A DNA stretch of 64,000 nt from Petunia secreta (Eukaryota; Streptophyta; Magnoliopsida; Solanales; Solanaceae): the NCBI GenBank assembly GCA_029990175.1, contig JARKIP010000038.1, positions 28,775,501-28,839,500 on the forward strand, given 5' to 3'. The notes beneath the pieces are model-generated. The model had not been told where the DNA came from. It saw nothing but the letters and a program-made list of their open reading frames with translations, and ran no database searches. The position numbers and the translations under genes are program-made. Positions 43,897 to 60,529 of the stretch are shown piece by piece; position 1 is the stretch's first letter; each line of letters starts with the position of its first letter.

Positions 43897-46800
43897 GCAA
43901 TAAAGGTTTTGACCATAAAGGTTTCCAATTGTTTGCAACTAGCATGCCTAATTTATTTTTTTTATTATATCTGTTTGTTTGGTTTGCCTTATAAAGCATG
44001 TATTGTATTAATTTGTGCATAATTTGCATTCCGTTCATATTTCCTCCCTCATGGAGCCTGTCAATTCTCTTTCACCTCCTTGATTTCATCACGGAGTACC
44101 CGCTTGACGGGTAGTTATGCAGGAAGGGCATTGCCCTTACCTCACTCTTTGAAACTTCTTTCGTGTCACCAAAAGTTAGTTCGGGATATTGAGATTGCCT
44201 GGTTTTGTCATGGCCAGTTCTACTGCGTTGTGAGGCCAGGTCTATCCCGCATAGGTCGATTCAGCCTCAACCGTTAGCCCACTCTTAGAAGGAGATTAGG
44301 TCATGCATGCATATACGCCTTAGTTTGGGGGAAGGTTCGGCAGATTTGGTTGGTTTGTGTTTTGGAGATGGCTTGGTGTAGTGAGATCTAAGAGGCGAAG
44401 CCCCTGGTGTCTTTAAAAGGATCGGTGGGGTCCCTCTCGTGAATGACTTTGCGTGTGTGCAGGCCTATGTTGATTATCCAGCTGCAAATTTGTAAAAATT
44501 GAAGTATGCTTGTCGCATACTAGGAGAGCGAAGCCCCTGTATCTTTGAATGACAAGTGGGGTCCCTCCTTGAAGACCAGTGCGGTCTTGGCTGCCTAGGA
44601 AACTGAGAGGCTTGATTAAAGTCGAGGACCAGTGAGGAGCCCTATGAACAAGGTCTGTGAGCCTTGCAAAAACTAGGAAACTGAGAGGCTTGTCCAAAGC
44701 CGAGGACCAGTGAGGTTTTATTTTGAAAGGCCAATTGGCGCCTTTTGTGATTTGCAGTCTGGTATTGTGGAGGCAATTGGAAATTTCTCCCTGGATGTTG
44801 TAAACCAATTGGGAATTGTGCTTGGAGGAGTGTGGATGTTTGCAAAAGCTATGGAGGATTGTTTCGGGTTTTAGGCATTTGGGTTTAGAATTTTGTGCAG
44901 ATTCTGTGGAGAGCATGAGCTGTGTTAAATACTTGTGATTGTCACATGTTAATTGTTTGCCTTACTTTATTTGCTCAAAATGCGTCAAATACTAGGTGTT
45001 GCTTGCTTGTATGCAATCCTATGAATGACATGCAAACTATCTTAGTTACCCTTTGTGAGGTTTCTTTGTTTTGTTTATTTCTCTAGCAAATGTTGGATTT
45101 GTGAAGTGCCTGATCATTTACCATGCGGGGGATTCGAGATTTGATTGATGGTAGACGCTCTAGTTCGTGAACGATGCAGCACCAGAAGTTAATGGCATTG
45201 TTTGAAAGTACTTGGTGATTGAACTTAGTAGCATTATTTTCAATTTTTAATTCGGGTTGAGGCCCTGAATCGCATTGTACTTTAAAGCTTATGTTAATCT
45301 GAATCAACTCATTTTGAATTTATGAAAATTGAAGTAAAATGCATCTCATTCTTATTATATTATTTACGCTTGCATTTGTTTCCATTTTAAAATTAAAATT
45401 GATAAACTTGCCAAAGCTTTGCTTGTAATGTATGGCAAAACAACTGAAAAATTTGAAAGCGATGCACTGAAAGTTATTGTCTGTGCTCTTTGGATGTCGC
45501 ACTACTATTGGAACTTCAACTGGGGCAGCTTTTATTTGTTGGTATATGGCGTTGAAGCAGTGTTGCAGAACTACGCACGGTCTGATTCCCAAGGAGGGAT
45601 ACATAGGCTCCCACATCGGGCTCGACCCTTTAGCATTTAAATTTTTATTCTCCCCTAAGAAGGACAACTGGGGCAATTTTGCAAAGCGAGTCGGAGATGC
45701 GAAAGATAATAACTGGGGCAGAATTTTGCAAGAAGCGGCATTTGTTATTAAAGATGAGTTGACAAGAATTCTGTAATTGGTTAAGCAAACGGTGCAAAGT
45801 CTAAGCCAAAGGACGTTCAGTTTGTTTTAAAATATATTACAAGTTTAAGTCACGGCAAAATTTTCAAAATGCATCTTTGACTTCATTTGTATCCGCATTA
45901 AAATATTTTATCTTGCCTCTATTTTCGAAAATCTATGCTATTTGAGTTCATGAGCCAAGTTTCTGAAAGCAATTCGCAAATCCAAGTCCAACGAAGACGA
46001 GGAAGCAGCAGAAGCAGCAAGATCAGGATGAATTCTGTACAAATCAAACGCTTCCTCCTCCCTCCCCAAAGCTAACAAATTTTTCTTTGAGAGCAGGAAT
46101 ATGAAAGCTTGCAATGAAAGGATCATTCACACTATGGATGAACAATTATTTGAACACACATCCAACGTTGCCTTGCAAATTGCATCGCATTGCCCTTTTC
46201 ACGACTTAAAGCATTATGCTTTGTCATGATTTATTGCCGAACAGGCGGCATTTCTACCCCTATAAATTTCATTCCTAATAGGCGACAAAGCCGAGGCTTG
46301 TTTTGTGTTCTCAAAACTAAGCCAAATAGGGCATCGCTTTGTTTCAGGCTATAATCCGCACAAGGCTATCCTTGCCGGATTGTCTCGCCAATTGATTTAT
46401 CAATGGCTATCGCACTTACTACATTTCCGAACTACTTTGCTTTGCACTTATTTTGAATTATGCCTTCGCACTTGCTTTAAAATTAACGCCTTGCTTTACT
46501 CTTCCAGGTTGACCATCGGCTATGAGGATTCCCTTTGTTGGACTATCTCGCCTATTGATTCGCCAAATGGCTCTCGCATTGCTCTACATTCCCGCATTAC
46601 TTTGCTTTGCGCTTGCTTTGAATCATGTCTTTGCACTTGCCTCAAAAAATTAACGCGTTGCTTTCCTCTTTCAGGTTGACCACCAGAAATTGAACATCAG
46701 ATTCAATAAGAACTGAAGGCATTCAACGCTTTGCGGCACTACTAATACAAGCAACACGATCCAGTTTTGCTTATTTATTTTGCATCATCTCGCCTTAATT

Positions 46801-48162
46801 AATCCAATTTGCAACTTTGTTTTGAAGGCTGCTATCAAATTTAGGCCCCTTCACCTTATATTGAACGTTTTGGGCTCGTTCGCCTTATAAATGAACGTTT
46901 TGGGCCCGTTCGCCTTATAAATGAACAATTCGGGTTCATCCACCTGTAAATAGGATATGCAGGTTTTCTTTTCAAGTTGCGCTAGGACGTTAGATGCTTC
47001 ATGACCCGACGCCTCGTTGCTTTATCAATTGAATGGAGCACATTCCGAGATTGCATTGTAGACTACCCCTTCATGATTTAAAGCATTATGCTTTGTCATG
47101 GTTTATTGCCGAAAAGGCGGCGCTTTTCTTTTCTCAAAATCTTAACATTGTTATGGAATTTACCTCGCGATATTGATAGACAAGTCGGCTGGAACACCGC
47201 TTTCGGAGTGTTTTGCGATGTCGGTTGTCTTGCAATATTGGCATTTATTGATAGTTTAAGACAAGTCGGCTGGAACACCGCTTTCGGGGTGTTTCGCGAT
47301 GTCGGTTGTCTTGCAATATTGGCATGTTATAATTGAAGTAGATGATAAAGATAGGCGGTTCGACTTAAGACACCATATCTTGTTAGTCGACTTATCTTGT
47401 GAAAGCCTTGCATTTTACCATTCGTTCTTGCTTTACTTATTGTCTTGCTTTACCGTTTCAAAATAAGGATCAGCTTAGAGGTTCTCCGGGCGGAGTATCT
47501 TGTCAGTTGATCGAAGGAAGAGCTTTTGATGATATCACCACCCGCATTTACAATTTTTGTTACCACTTTATTTATTTCTTATTCCAATTATTACAGTTTA
47601 TTAGCAGTTGCACGCTTACCGTTTGTTGAGATTATTACAGGATTTTTAGCAGCACCGCAGCAGCATTGGGAGCATTACACGGAGCTTTTCTTAGCGGTGA
47701 ACTGAGCAATCGTTGATATGAGCTAGACTCGTCAACGAAGACCTGAAGAATCGCACCCGCATAAGTCATCCACCCTAGAGGTAAGTCTCTTGTTAACCCT
47801 GAGTCTGAGATTGAAGACAAGATGGCTCGGTTATCGAGGTGCAGTGGAAGCTATGTCCGTGCAAACCCCTCTTTATGGGTGTGTCGTCGACCACATTTTC
47901 ATAACTTGGGTGATTACAAGCCTCTTTTCCCGCGCTTGGGTAGTCGTTACTATCTCGTCTTTGATTTTCAAATCGCGTCGAACTACATATGGCCTGATTC
48001 TCTTTCAGCCCGAGATATGTAGGCAACTCGAAAACCGAAGTTCGGCCATGTCCATAAGCCTCGCATTTTGATCCTAGGAATCCGAGTCTTGGCTTTACCG
48101 TGACAAAATTGGCTTTCACGTCAACTTTCTTTACCCTGAAAACTCTTTCATCCTTTTCGGGT
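43897..48162 (+). other. Non-coding interior of element C
   Basis: No retroelement domain in six frames. The first part is related to B's leader (44330-46090). Further on are diverged internal duplications: about 46388-46512 with 46554-46680, three 'ttcgccttataaatgaac' units around 46862-46950, a 'gcattatgctttgtcatg' block near 46211 and 47083, and the 81-bp duplication listed separately. The last 150 bp before the polypurine tract contain a 'cccgagatatgtaggcaactc' block that also occurs, inverted, beside D's polypurine tract near 37410. Confidence 0.75.
47179..47327 (+). repeat. 81-bp tandem duplication in element C
   Basis: gacaagtcggctggaacacc at 47179 recurs at 47260; about 68 bp of each unit are nearly identical. 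Confidence 0.88.
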
Positions 48163-48175
48163 AAAGAGGGGCAGC
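48163..48175 (+). other. Polypurine tract of element C
   Basis: AAAGAGGGGCAGC abuts the 3' LTR; identical to the core of D's tract. Confidence 0.88.
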
Positions 48176-50981
<2,806 letters not shown>

Positions 50982-52982
50982 AGCTCATCTTCTATATCAT
51001 GAACACTTTCGGCAATTCTTTCTCCCTCGAGAGTTTTCATGTAGCTTGAAAAGATGGATGCTTGTTTCAAAGTTGGAACAAAGTGCTCTAGTGAATGATA
51101 ACCTCTTGTAGTGCCTTTTACTTTGCAAACCAGGATGTACCCCATGCCAAACTTGTATTCATCAAACACTGTTTTTGCTTTTATGATTGTGCCTTCCAGA
51201 TTGCATTCTTTGCTGAAGTCGATCATATTCACCTTCTCATCCCCATGATTGGGTAGTGGGTTTTTGTGCTCATTTGGCGCCTTCAAATTAATGGCTTTTT
51301 CATCTATTAGGTCTTGAATCTTGTCTCTTAGTGCAAAATATCTCTCTGTCTCATGCCCCGGTCCACCTGAGTGATATGCACATCTTTTACTGTAATCAAA
51401 GTTAGGTGAAGGGTTGTCTGGCATCTTTTGAGGTATCGGGACGATAAGCCCGACAGCTTTTAATCTCTCAAACAAATGAGTGCGAGATTCGGCTAGTGGA
51501 GTGTAGTTCCTTTTGGGTCTTTGGTTTGCCTCAAGGCGAGGCCTAGGGGGGTACATTTCGGTAGTTGGGTTGAGCGTTTTGCTGGTATGGTGGACGATTT
51601 GGTGCTGGAGTGTGGAATATGGGTCAAGTGGCCTGAGTGTTGTAAACAGAATATTCAGGTGGTATGTGATGGTAGGGATAGAATGGTGGCGGTTTTTGAT
51701 AATAGTGATTGAAAGCAGGGTCTTGAATGGTTGCCGCAAAAGAGACTTCATCTTTCTTCTTTTTGGAAAGGCTCATATTTCCAGACTGGATGGCCTTATT
51801 AGTAGCTTGTAGTGCAGCTAGGCTAATAATCTTTCCAGTTTTCAGCCCTTCTTCTACGTCATCTCCCATAAACACTACATCAACAAACTTTTGATTTTTC
51901 ATATGCAGCAGCTTATCGTAATAGACATCCTCATGAATGCGGATGAATATATTCACTATTTCCCTTTCATCCATAGCGGGTTGCACCTTGGCAGCTTCTG
52001 CTCTCCACCTCGTAGCATATTCCCTAAACGTCTCTGTGGATTTCTTTTTCAAGTTTTCCAGGTAGAAACGATCTGGTACCATTTCAGTGTTGTACCCAGA
52101 TCGTTCTACGAAATCTGCTGCCATGTCTTCCCAGCCGAGCCATGTGCCAGGCTTCTGCTTAGAGAACCAACTCAAAGCCTCTCCGGTCAAGCTTCGACTG
52201 AACAGCTTCACTCGTACTTTCTCACCTTCCCCTGCTCCAATCAACTTGTCACAATATGTTCTCAGATGTGCCATAGGGTCTCCAGTTCCATTGAACAGGT
52301 CAAACTTTGGTATCTTGTATCCGTCTGGCAATTTCAAAGTAGGATAGATGCACAAGTCTTCATAAGCTAAACCTTTAGTAGTTTTGCCTAACTCAAACTT
52401 CTTGAAGGCTGCCTCTAGCTTACGAACTTTCTCTTTCGTCCCATCATCATTGGTCTCATCCTCCGCCCATTCATAGTTGTCATGGTCTTTGATGGGTGAA
52501 GTGAGTTGTTTGGTCTCGGCAGTGAACATAGGATTGTAAGGCTGTGGATATGCAGTGTTGGTGTGAGGTAGGCTTGTGTTTGGGTAAGTAGGGTATGTAG
52601 GAGGTGGTGCTTGATAAGTAGATGGTGGTGCTGGATAGGGAGGCGGTGCTTGATATGTGGCGGTTGGTGCGTATTGGTAGGTAGCAGGTGGTGCTGTTTG
52701 GTAAGGAGCTGGTTGTGTTGTTTGATAAACAACAGGGGGATCAGTTGGGTTTTTAGGGTCCTTTCCATTAGGGCGGGCTGACCCACTTGGATCGACTGAT
52801 TCCCTTGAATGGGCGGAGTTTCCAACGGGTAAACTGACCATATTCAGTTTCTCTTCAAGTTTTTTAATTTTTTGCTCTAAAGTAGCAACATGTTCATCAT
52901 ACCCAACCAAAGCAAGTTTGCAGGGTGTCCCATTATTCCCAATGTTATCATCACCAAGAGCAGCATTATTCAATTCAGACAT

Positions 52983-54339
52983 GATGTTTCGCTTTCCTCT
53001 TCTTCTAGTTTGTGAAGGGGAGGAGTTGTAACTGGTCCCTTAGTTCTTGTCCGGTACTGATGCTCGGCCAGAATGCACAGGTCAACCTCAGGAGTGGGAG
53101 TAAAACTTAAACACAAAAACAATAAGTTAGTGTCGAGGTAATAATTATCAAATGCAAAATATATCACTCCTTATAATGGAAGGGACCTCTCTTGTATCGG
53201 ATGTGGGCCTAACAAGACCAACACATATAAGATACATGATAGGCGTCATTTGGACGAAGTTGGCTAATGGACTTTAACATACCAAGGATCTTAAGCCTTC
53301 CTAAGTTTGAGTATGGTATTTAAAATTGAACGTGTATTGTGTGTCATCCCATTTGTTCTCATAACCTAAAATTAGTAGAAAAAATAATTTTATAAAATAA
53401 TCGATTTTATTGTATAAATGTAGAATAATATCTTTTGGGTAAATAGGAATACTAATTGATCTTGCTACATTAAAAGTAGAAAAATTAATTTAAAGTCTAT
53501 GATTTGATTTTCAAAAAAATAGAAAAATTAATCTCGTTCAAAACCCAAAAATAGTTTTATAAAATAATTGGTTTTGTATGAAAGTAAAAAAAAAATTCAT
53601 GCGTAAATAGAAATAAATAAATGATTTCAATAATGATTTCTATAACAATTTCCATTTATAGAAATAAATAATTGATTTTGTTGCACAAAAGTAGAAAAAT
53701 CAATTTAAAGTGTGTTTTATTTGATCTTCCAAATTTTTGACTTGTGACATATTCCAACAAAAATAAATAATTGAATGATCCACACTTTTGAGAACAAATG
53801 GTCTACATTAGACACGTTCAACCTTAAATAAATGCACACATAACATATTTAAACGTCCCTTAGGGTCGGAGACCCGTTTGGTTCGTTCAAATATGGTGAA
53901 CCAATAGACTTAGACATGAGCCGAAGTCAAAATCTCCTAATCATAACATGATGCATGGTTCCTAGACAAGAGTATCCACTAAGAGTTGGGTAATTCTAGA
54001 CATGGTTCCCCAAGGCGGACGGCCAAGGAGTGGGACCATTTGAAATCGTTGGCTGTACCACGGACCAACTATATTCCAAAATGTCCTCCTAAAAGGTTTT
54101 TTTTAGAGTGAAACGACCGTGAGATCCACGTAATCGTTTGTGTGTGTGTAAGTGTCAATTTTCCAGGAGTGGAGGAGTATGAACAAAATGCAAGAATATA
54201 CTAAATATTACATTATCAAAAAATCTCACAACATAAAAGATTACAAACCTGCAAAAAGAAAAAAGTTAGTATTGAATATAAAATAGTCAAAGCAAGAATA
54301 AACCTAATATAAAAACCGTAATGGTTAGAACATTTAATT
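52983..54339 (-). other. Leader of element D between primer site and gag
   Basis: No coding signal. From about 53370 to 53780 it is AT-rich with a recurring 'aaaataattgattttgt...gtagaaaaatcaatttaaagt' motif. It shows no upstream ORF of the kind seen in full Ogre elements. Confidence 0.6.
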
Positions 54340-54355
54340 CCCAGCGGAGTCGCCA
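54340..54355 (-). other. Primer binding site of element D (tRNA-Arg type)
   Basis: On the minus strand TGGCGACTCCGCTGGG, 3 nt after the LTR end GGGTGCGACA. Confidence 0.82.
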
Positions 54356-54358
54356 TTC

Positions 54359-57300
54359 TGTCGCACCCCACTTTTAAAATAAGTAAGTGAGTTTTGACTT
54401 GGGGTAACTCATTTGGAGTTGGAAGTTTTGGAGTCGCCACCTAATATAGTTTCTAAGGCGTATTAGGGCACCTATTAATTTCCAATTTCATTTTAAAGAA
54501 TAACTCCGGGTTGGTCTACTAGTCAGAGATTCGGGTAAGTGTTCGAAATATCCCAGAAGGAAGGGGTTAGGCACCTTCTAGGTTCCACTAAACGTGGTTC
54601 CCGGCCGATTTCTATATTGGGTTTAAATATATTGCTTTAGAAAAGGACAATAGCTAAATAAGGTAAACGATAAAGATATGGGCTGCAAAGTAAGCGAATA
54701 GGCAATTTAATGTACTTGTATAAACAATTTGAAACAATAGTCATGTCGTACAAATAGCCACAAAATAATAAATAACCAATTAATTGCTTATATAAATAGT
54801 CCTAGGTTTTATTATCCTATTCGGATCAGAACCCGGCTTTCGTAAGGGATGATAGCTTTAGAATCCACAATCAAATATAGCTCGGGTAATTTTCATCATT
54901 TCCGAGGGGCTTAATTTACCCTTTAACCCCCTATACCCTCTTTAAGTTTTTAACTAAAGCGCTTGCTAATATTTTAAATCGTCCTAAAAGTTTACTAGCG
55001 TCCCCCTTAAAGTCCCGGAGGCTTTTGAGACAACTAATTTAAATATCTAGACCCCTAAGTTTATTGTGTGCCCCAATCTATACTCGAGCTAGGCATTGCA
55101 AGTAATAACGGTCATGCATAGCAAACAAAACATAATTTCCAATTCAAACTAATTAAATTGAAGCCTCCAAATTAAATCTAACAACAAAAATCAAATCTCA
55201 GGTTAAAAATTGTACTACTACACAAACTATTACGTCTCAGGATGTGATATTTACAAGGATGATTCAGTTTTCAGCAATGGCCTCAGTTTTAGCCATTTTT
55301 AAAGAAAATGAAATATGCGGTTACGTTTTAAGAATTCCTACTTACAGAAGCAGTCTAATTTTCGCAGACTTGCAATTTTAGCCTCTTCAGAAAAATAATC
55401 TAATTTCAGAGTTAAAACTTTGCAGAAACAGTCCACTTTTAAACATTGGTTTCAGCTTTGGCCAATTTTCAAGAAAATAAAGTGTAGACCGCGGCATTTT
55501 CTAGAAATCAACCTTTGCATGAACAATCTATTTTCGAATAAGGATTTCAGATATAAATCCACTGTAAATCACCTTAGAAATTGCGTAACTAATCCAATTT
55601 TAAACATGCCTTACGATTTTAGCCCTTCTAATCATACAACAAGCAAAAGAGTGTTAGAAATGGCCCCTGTTTAGCCAACGGGTTGCTTATAGCAACAATA
55701 CAATCAGCCTGTCTTAAGCAACTAGATTGCACCTTAGGGTGCTTATACAGACAAGGAGTTTATAGCAAATACAAGTAATAGGGTCTAGGGAAACAATATC
55801 GCAAGGAGGGGAAGGAGAAGAATAGGAAAAGAGATAGTGCCCTTTAACACTTGAGTAGACGTCCAATTAGTCCCCCTGCAATGAATTATTGGATCCATTT
55901 GGCCATGAATTTGAGAGTTTAACTCCTATATTCACGTCCAACAGTGTCATATATCGTTATCTATTAATCCTGCAAACAACTAGACATGGTATACTCTTTT
56001 GGACCATCCAAACTTGGCCAGATTTTATTCTAAAGAACCTACAAAGGAAGGTCAATGTGTAGGGCCTAACAAGGCCTAAACGAGAGCAAGAAGCAGATGC
56101 TTACATGTACAGAATAAAATGAGCAGTTCAAGTGTCTGACCTTAACTTCAGCGACAACAATGATAATGATAGGAGAGAGAAACAAGCAGAAGTGAGGAAA
56201 AACAAGAGAAGCAATACCCCAATAATGAAACTCAACCAAACAAGTGCCCAAAGCTTTGTTTCTAATCAGCGAGATCAGAATCAGAATAGTAGGCGGGAAC
56301 AAACAACCTTTTACACTTTTCTTGTGTTTTCTGTGTTAAGGGTGTTTCCAGGAAAAAAAAAAAGAAGAGATATTGTTTTCTTCTAGTATGTAACAGTGTA
56401 AAGGAAAGTTTTTCTCAGCTTATTTCAGTAGAGGAGGGAGCAGATCCAGAGGTATATCCGGGTATATCAGTGTGTATTCAGTGAAAGGTGTAGAGAGTCT
56501 TTGTGTGTGTCGATCAGTGTGTGTAGGTGATTCAGGGATGTTCTGTGCGTGTGAGGCTATGAGAGATACCAGTCTAGTCCCTCTAGAACTGAAAATAGAC
56601 AACCCTATTTATATTGTTAGGCAAGCACAGTAAATTCCAGGAATCATGCTTAACAGATTCAAAAATCCCCATTAGCTTGTAATCGAGCGTGTTTAAAGGG
56701 AATGAAGGGTCGAGAAATCAGGAGTTATGCAGAGATTATAGGCAATCTTTAATATCCCGAAATTAGGCAGAACTTAGATGCAAATTCAGAGATTCAAACA
56801 TACCAATTGTAGACTAAAATCAAGGCAAAAATCAATTACAAAATAGACATATTCGGATTCTGAAAATTTAAAGTAAGGTCAAGAAATCAGAGAATCATGT
56901 AGGTGGATACTTCACATATGAATTTAAAGATAAAACCCTAGAAGATAGGAGATCAAATCAATTAAATCAAAGACATAAAAAATAGGCAGATTTTACCCAT
57001 TTAGCGTCAATTCGAGTCGGCTTCGCGTGACCCGTTTTCAGCATTCTCAAGATTGAGTCGTTAATTACTTGCCTTGTCAATGTATAGACGTTGATAATCT
57101 TCACGATTTTGACGAGATTCGTCCAATTCTTTCTTTTTCCTTTTCGGTTCCCATAGAAATAGGGAAGAGAGTGATTTGTTCCCTTTTTTCCATGTGAAAG
57201 CGATAAGGGAGAGAGAGAAACGAGCATACAGCGGAGATGGCGGAGGCGTGGTGGAATCTGGACGGTTTTTAGGGGTGAAGGGGAGAGAGGATAAAGGAGG

Positions 57301-58097
57301 GAGGCGGCTGATTTTGGTGAGGAGAAGTGTGAGAAATGATTTAGGGTTTAGGAAAAGGGTGTGTGTGTATAGTTGTAAGTGGTGGATTTGATACGAGCCG
57401 TTGGATTTAAGGGATAAATGGTTGGGATCGTGCCACGTCAAAAGAGTATATACATATGTATAATGTATATCAGGTGAGGTGGAAAGAGGTCAGGTGCTTT
57501 GGGGGGTTCTACCACACGTTACAATGAGTTGTACGCGTGCTTAATGTGTGTGTACTATGCTTATGATGAGTTGTACGCAGGTTAGGAATGTATTTAGTGA
57601 GGTGTAAGCTTATGTGGAGCTTGGGTGGTATACACGTGGACAAAAGGTGATGACGGGGACTTGGTGTGGTAGAAACATAGGTGTAAATTAGCAATTGGCT
57701 AGTATTTAACTAAAATACTTATAAATACAAATAATTAGTATAAAAAATAGGAAATTTCATAAATAATTATAAATAAATATACTTAAGTATAAACAAATAT
57801 AGATGACCACAAATAATACTATTTAGATATAAATAGCCACAAATAATTATTAAATGATATCGTAATGCGTTAAATTTCACAAGTATCACACGTATTTTAG
57901 AAAATAGCCTAAATAAATGCAATTACGTAATTATAATCACAATTAAATAAATATTATATAAATAGGGGATTAATAATAATATCACACACGTAAATACATG
58001 TTGTCTAATGCAGTTTTGCTTGGAAAATTACTATTATTGATTTTAATTAAATATAGCCAAATTGCGAAAAACGGAGGGACAAAATTGAGTGTCAACA
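54359..58097 (-). repeat. 5' LTR of element D
   Basis: 3739 bp and colinear with 32342-37261 except that the hAT insertion is absent, which gives the empty site (ttcgcgtgac near 57022). ORFs in it are repeated in the other LTR. Confidence 0.87.
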
Positions 58098-58330
58098 GTT
58101 ATCTGGGAGAATATTGAAAGAGATAAAATGTCAAGTTCTACCTAGGAGGTAGCACTTACTTTAAGGGATGGCGGGATGTGGACGTCAATATAAGATTTCG
58201 TAGGGTTATTTTCGTCCACGGGGCAGCACTTCAAGATATCTGAGAAAATGCTGAAAGAAAGAAAAAGTCAAGTGCTACTACGGGGATAGTATTTACTAAA
58301 GTTTGCGGTGGTCATTTTTGCAAACTAATT
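58098..58330. repeat. Palindromic 'cagcacttcaag' repeat, right of element D
   Basis: Continuation of 32158-32341 after D, with ggggcagcacttcaagatat at 58218 and caagtgctac near 58270. Includes the gttat TSD copy at 58098-58102. Confidence 0.6.
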
Positions 58331-58562
58331 TAAATGAGGACAGTTAAGCAAACCATTAGCATTGGTGTCATAGTTGTCTAATTCTCCCGACTTAAAGTCA
58401 CATAGATATTTTGCTTGGGCTTTGCTCGACTTTCCACTCATATTTAGTACTAGGATTTTTATTTTTTCATGTGGGGTGAGCACTTTTGGGGTGGTCTTGA
58501 TTTGGTGAGCTATTTTTCATTGGTCTTTAGAGCCTACCCGTTTTTTGACACTTTTAAACATT

Positions 58563-59333
58563 TGATGCGGCCCGAACCCGTGCTGATCAAGTATTCAACC
58601 CATTGAGGCTGGTGACACGAAGCCAAGTCAAGCTCTTGCATGATGTTCACATTCAGCTGGCGTGCCCGGGAGAAAGCAACCATTTGGATGCTGAGTGGCC
58701 GAGCGCAAGATATGAAGGCTACATTTGCAAGCTCGAGCCCGGAGAAGGAAGTGACCGAATACTCAACATTGACGCCGAGCAGTGAACTGTCCGAAGGGCT
58801 ACAAATGCGCCTGACGCAGGAAAGCATCCGGCAGGAGAGCGTCCGAATTCAAGTGTTCGAGGTTGCAGGGTGACCGAGCACAAGAGCGCCCGAACACTTA
58901 AATATCAGCCCTATGTGGCTTGTTTTCATTGGTCATCTGTGACCATTTCCTAGTTTACCCTTGGTACTATCTATATAAACCCCTTAGTATTTCATTTGTT
59001 AGTTAATTGATTTTGAGATATTGATAAGCCGAGTGCTTTGAAGTTCGTCGTGAGTGAACCCCGTCGTGGGATTGTTAATGGAACTTGTGTCAATCGGTAG
59101 ATTCCATTTGAATATTTTCTTGTTTGGTCATTCAATTTGCAAGAAGCTTCTAGTCTTCTTGAGGATTATTGCTTAGCCCTAGGTACTTCTTTGATTTTCT
59201 AACCGAGTGCCCCAAGATTAGTTCCTTGGGTTCGTTTGGATTGAAGCTTAGAATTGTCTAGCTTCTATCTTACTTTCTTATTTGTTTCCGCATTTGTTCG
59301 GTTACTAAGCTTCTCCAAGATTATCTTGCACCA
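58563..59333 (+). repeat. Probable 5' LTR of element F
   Basis: Inferred from context: it begins TGATGCGGCCCGAACCC, contains a good TATA box (TATATAAA at 58972-58979) and ends ...CTTGCACCA three bases before a primer-site-like sequence. The 3' LTR lies outside the window, so the ends are not proven. The short ORFs around 58534-58873 are not recognised. Confidence 0.5.
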
Positions 59334-59336
59334 TCT

Positions 59337-59354
59337 TGGTATCACAGCACGATT
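59337..59354 (+). other. Probable primer binding site of element F
   Basis: TGGTATCACAGCACGATT resembles the iMet-type site TGGTATCAGAGC... with one G-to-C change in the first 12 bases. Confidence 0.6.
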
Positions 59355-60529
59355 TGGGTTTATTTTTACAACCCATATCCTGTTCCATGTTATCTTTATC
59401 TTCATGTATTTGTGTCTTTTGTTTCTCTTCGTGTTCTTGTTCTTGTTAATGTGTTTTTGTTTTTATTATAAAAAATAAAAATAAAAGAAGAAAATCCAAA
59501 AATTTTGGTTGTTGGTTGGGTGTTTGGATTAAACAACCACCGATTCTTGTTCACCACTGTCTGACGGATCGAATGAGCACCTGTCATACACTGATTGTCG
59601 ACTAGGGTTTCTCGAGGCCTTGGACTGTTCTAGCGTGGTGGTGGTATTGATTGAAACCCTAGTTGAGTTTTAGTTGTTTTGATGTCGAAACATGTGGTTG
59701 GTGTTTGATTTGGGTCGAGTGTTGTGCTTAAATTTCGAAGTTCCATCGATTAGCCACTGTCTGTCGAAAAATTGTTACATTGTAACAGTGTACGGACGAA
59801 GTTGACGTTGTTCTTAGCTTGGCTTGGAACTTAAGTTTGCTCCATTATTGTTAAATTTAAAAATGGAGAAGCGACGTTTAATCTTATTGAGTCGGTGGGA
59901 TGTGAACCAACAATTTTAAGGTGTCCGTACACAGGAGCTGGTGAGTTCACTGTTCCATTAAAGAAGAAAGGGGTAAGGTACTGTTACCAAAAACCCCATG
60001 TGAAATTTTGCCGACAACTTTTGGCAAGAAAGAGGAAAAAGTAGATAAGGTTAAACCTTAATTCATACCAAGGAGGGACCACTTTTTTCCGTACAAGGGT
60101 GACGTATTCGAGATTTCTAAAAGAGGAAACGAAGGGTAGATTCTCCTAGGTTATCTTCTTTTCTTGTGGTCGTTGCATCTCGTTAGTGGATCTCTAGAGT
60201 AAATCCTTCTACTCGAGATCGTACTAATTTGTTTTAGCTTATAGGAACTCGTGTGTGGGGTGACCGAAGTTCAAAAATTTGTAGAAAATTCTTTGACCTC
60301 CCGTGCACAGTTAAATATCGTCCATTGCATCAAGTCGAAATCAATTCACTCTCCCCGAAAGAGATAACGTGACTTGTCAAATTCGAAGAGTCTTAGAGAG
60401 ATTGATCAAACCGAAGAAACCATTGGTAATAAGTTCTTGAATGACCAAACCTACAAATTGAGTGGACCCGAGCACCACCCAAACAAAGTAAGGCAGTGTG
60501 TGAGGTGATTTCTAACCTTAGCATTTTCG
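59355..60529 (+). other. Leader of element F
   Basis: Non-coding sequence between primer site and gag. No domain seen; short ORFs are not credible. Confidence 0.55.

Noticed and set aside
51513..52370. Plus-strand ORFs of up to 159 codons
   Set aside because: Antisense shadows of element D gag on the minus strand.
58534..58873. Overlapping ORFs of 60-97 codons on both strands
   Set aside because: No recognisable domain; position and the TATA box downstream fit the LTR of element F better.
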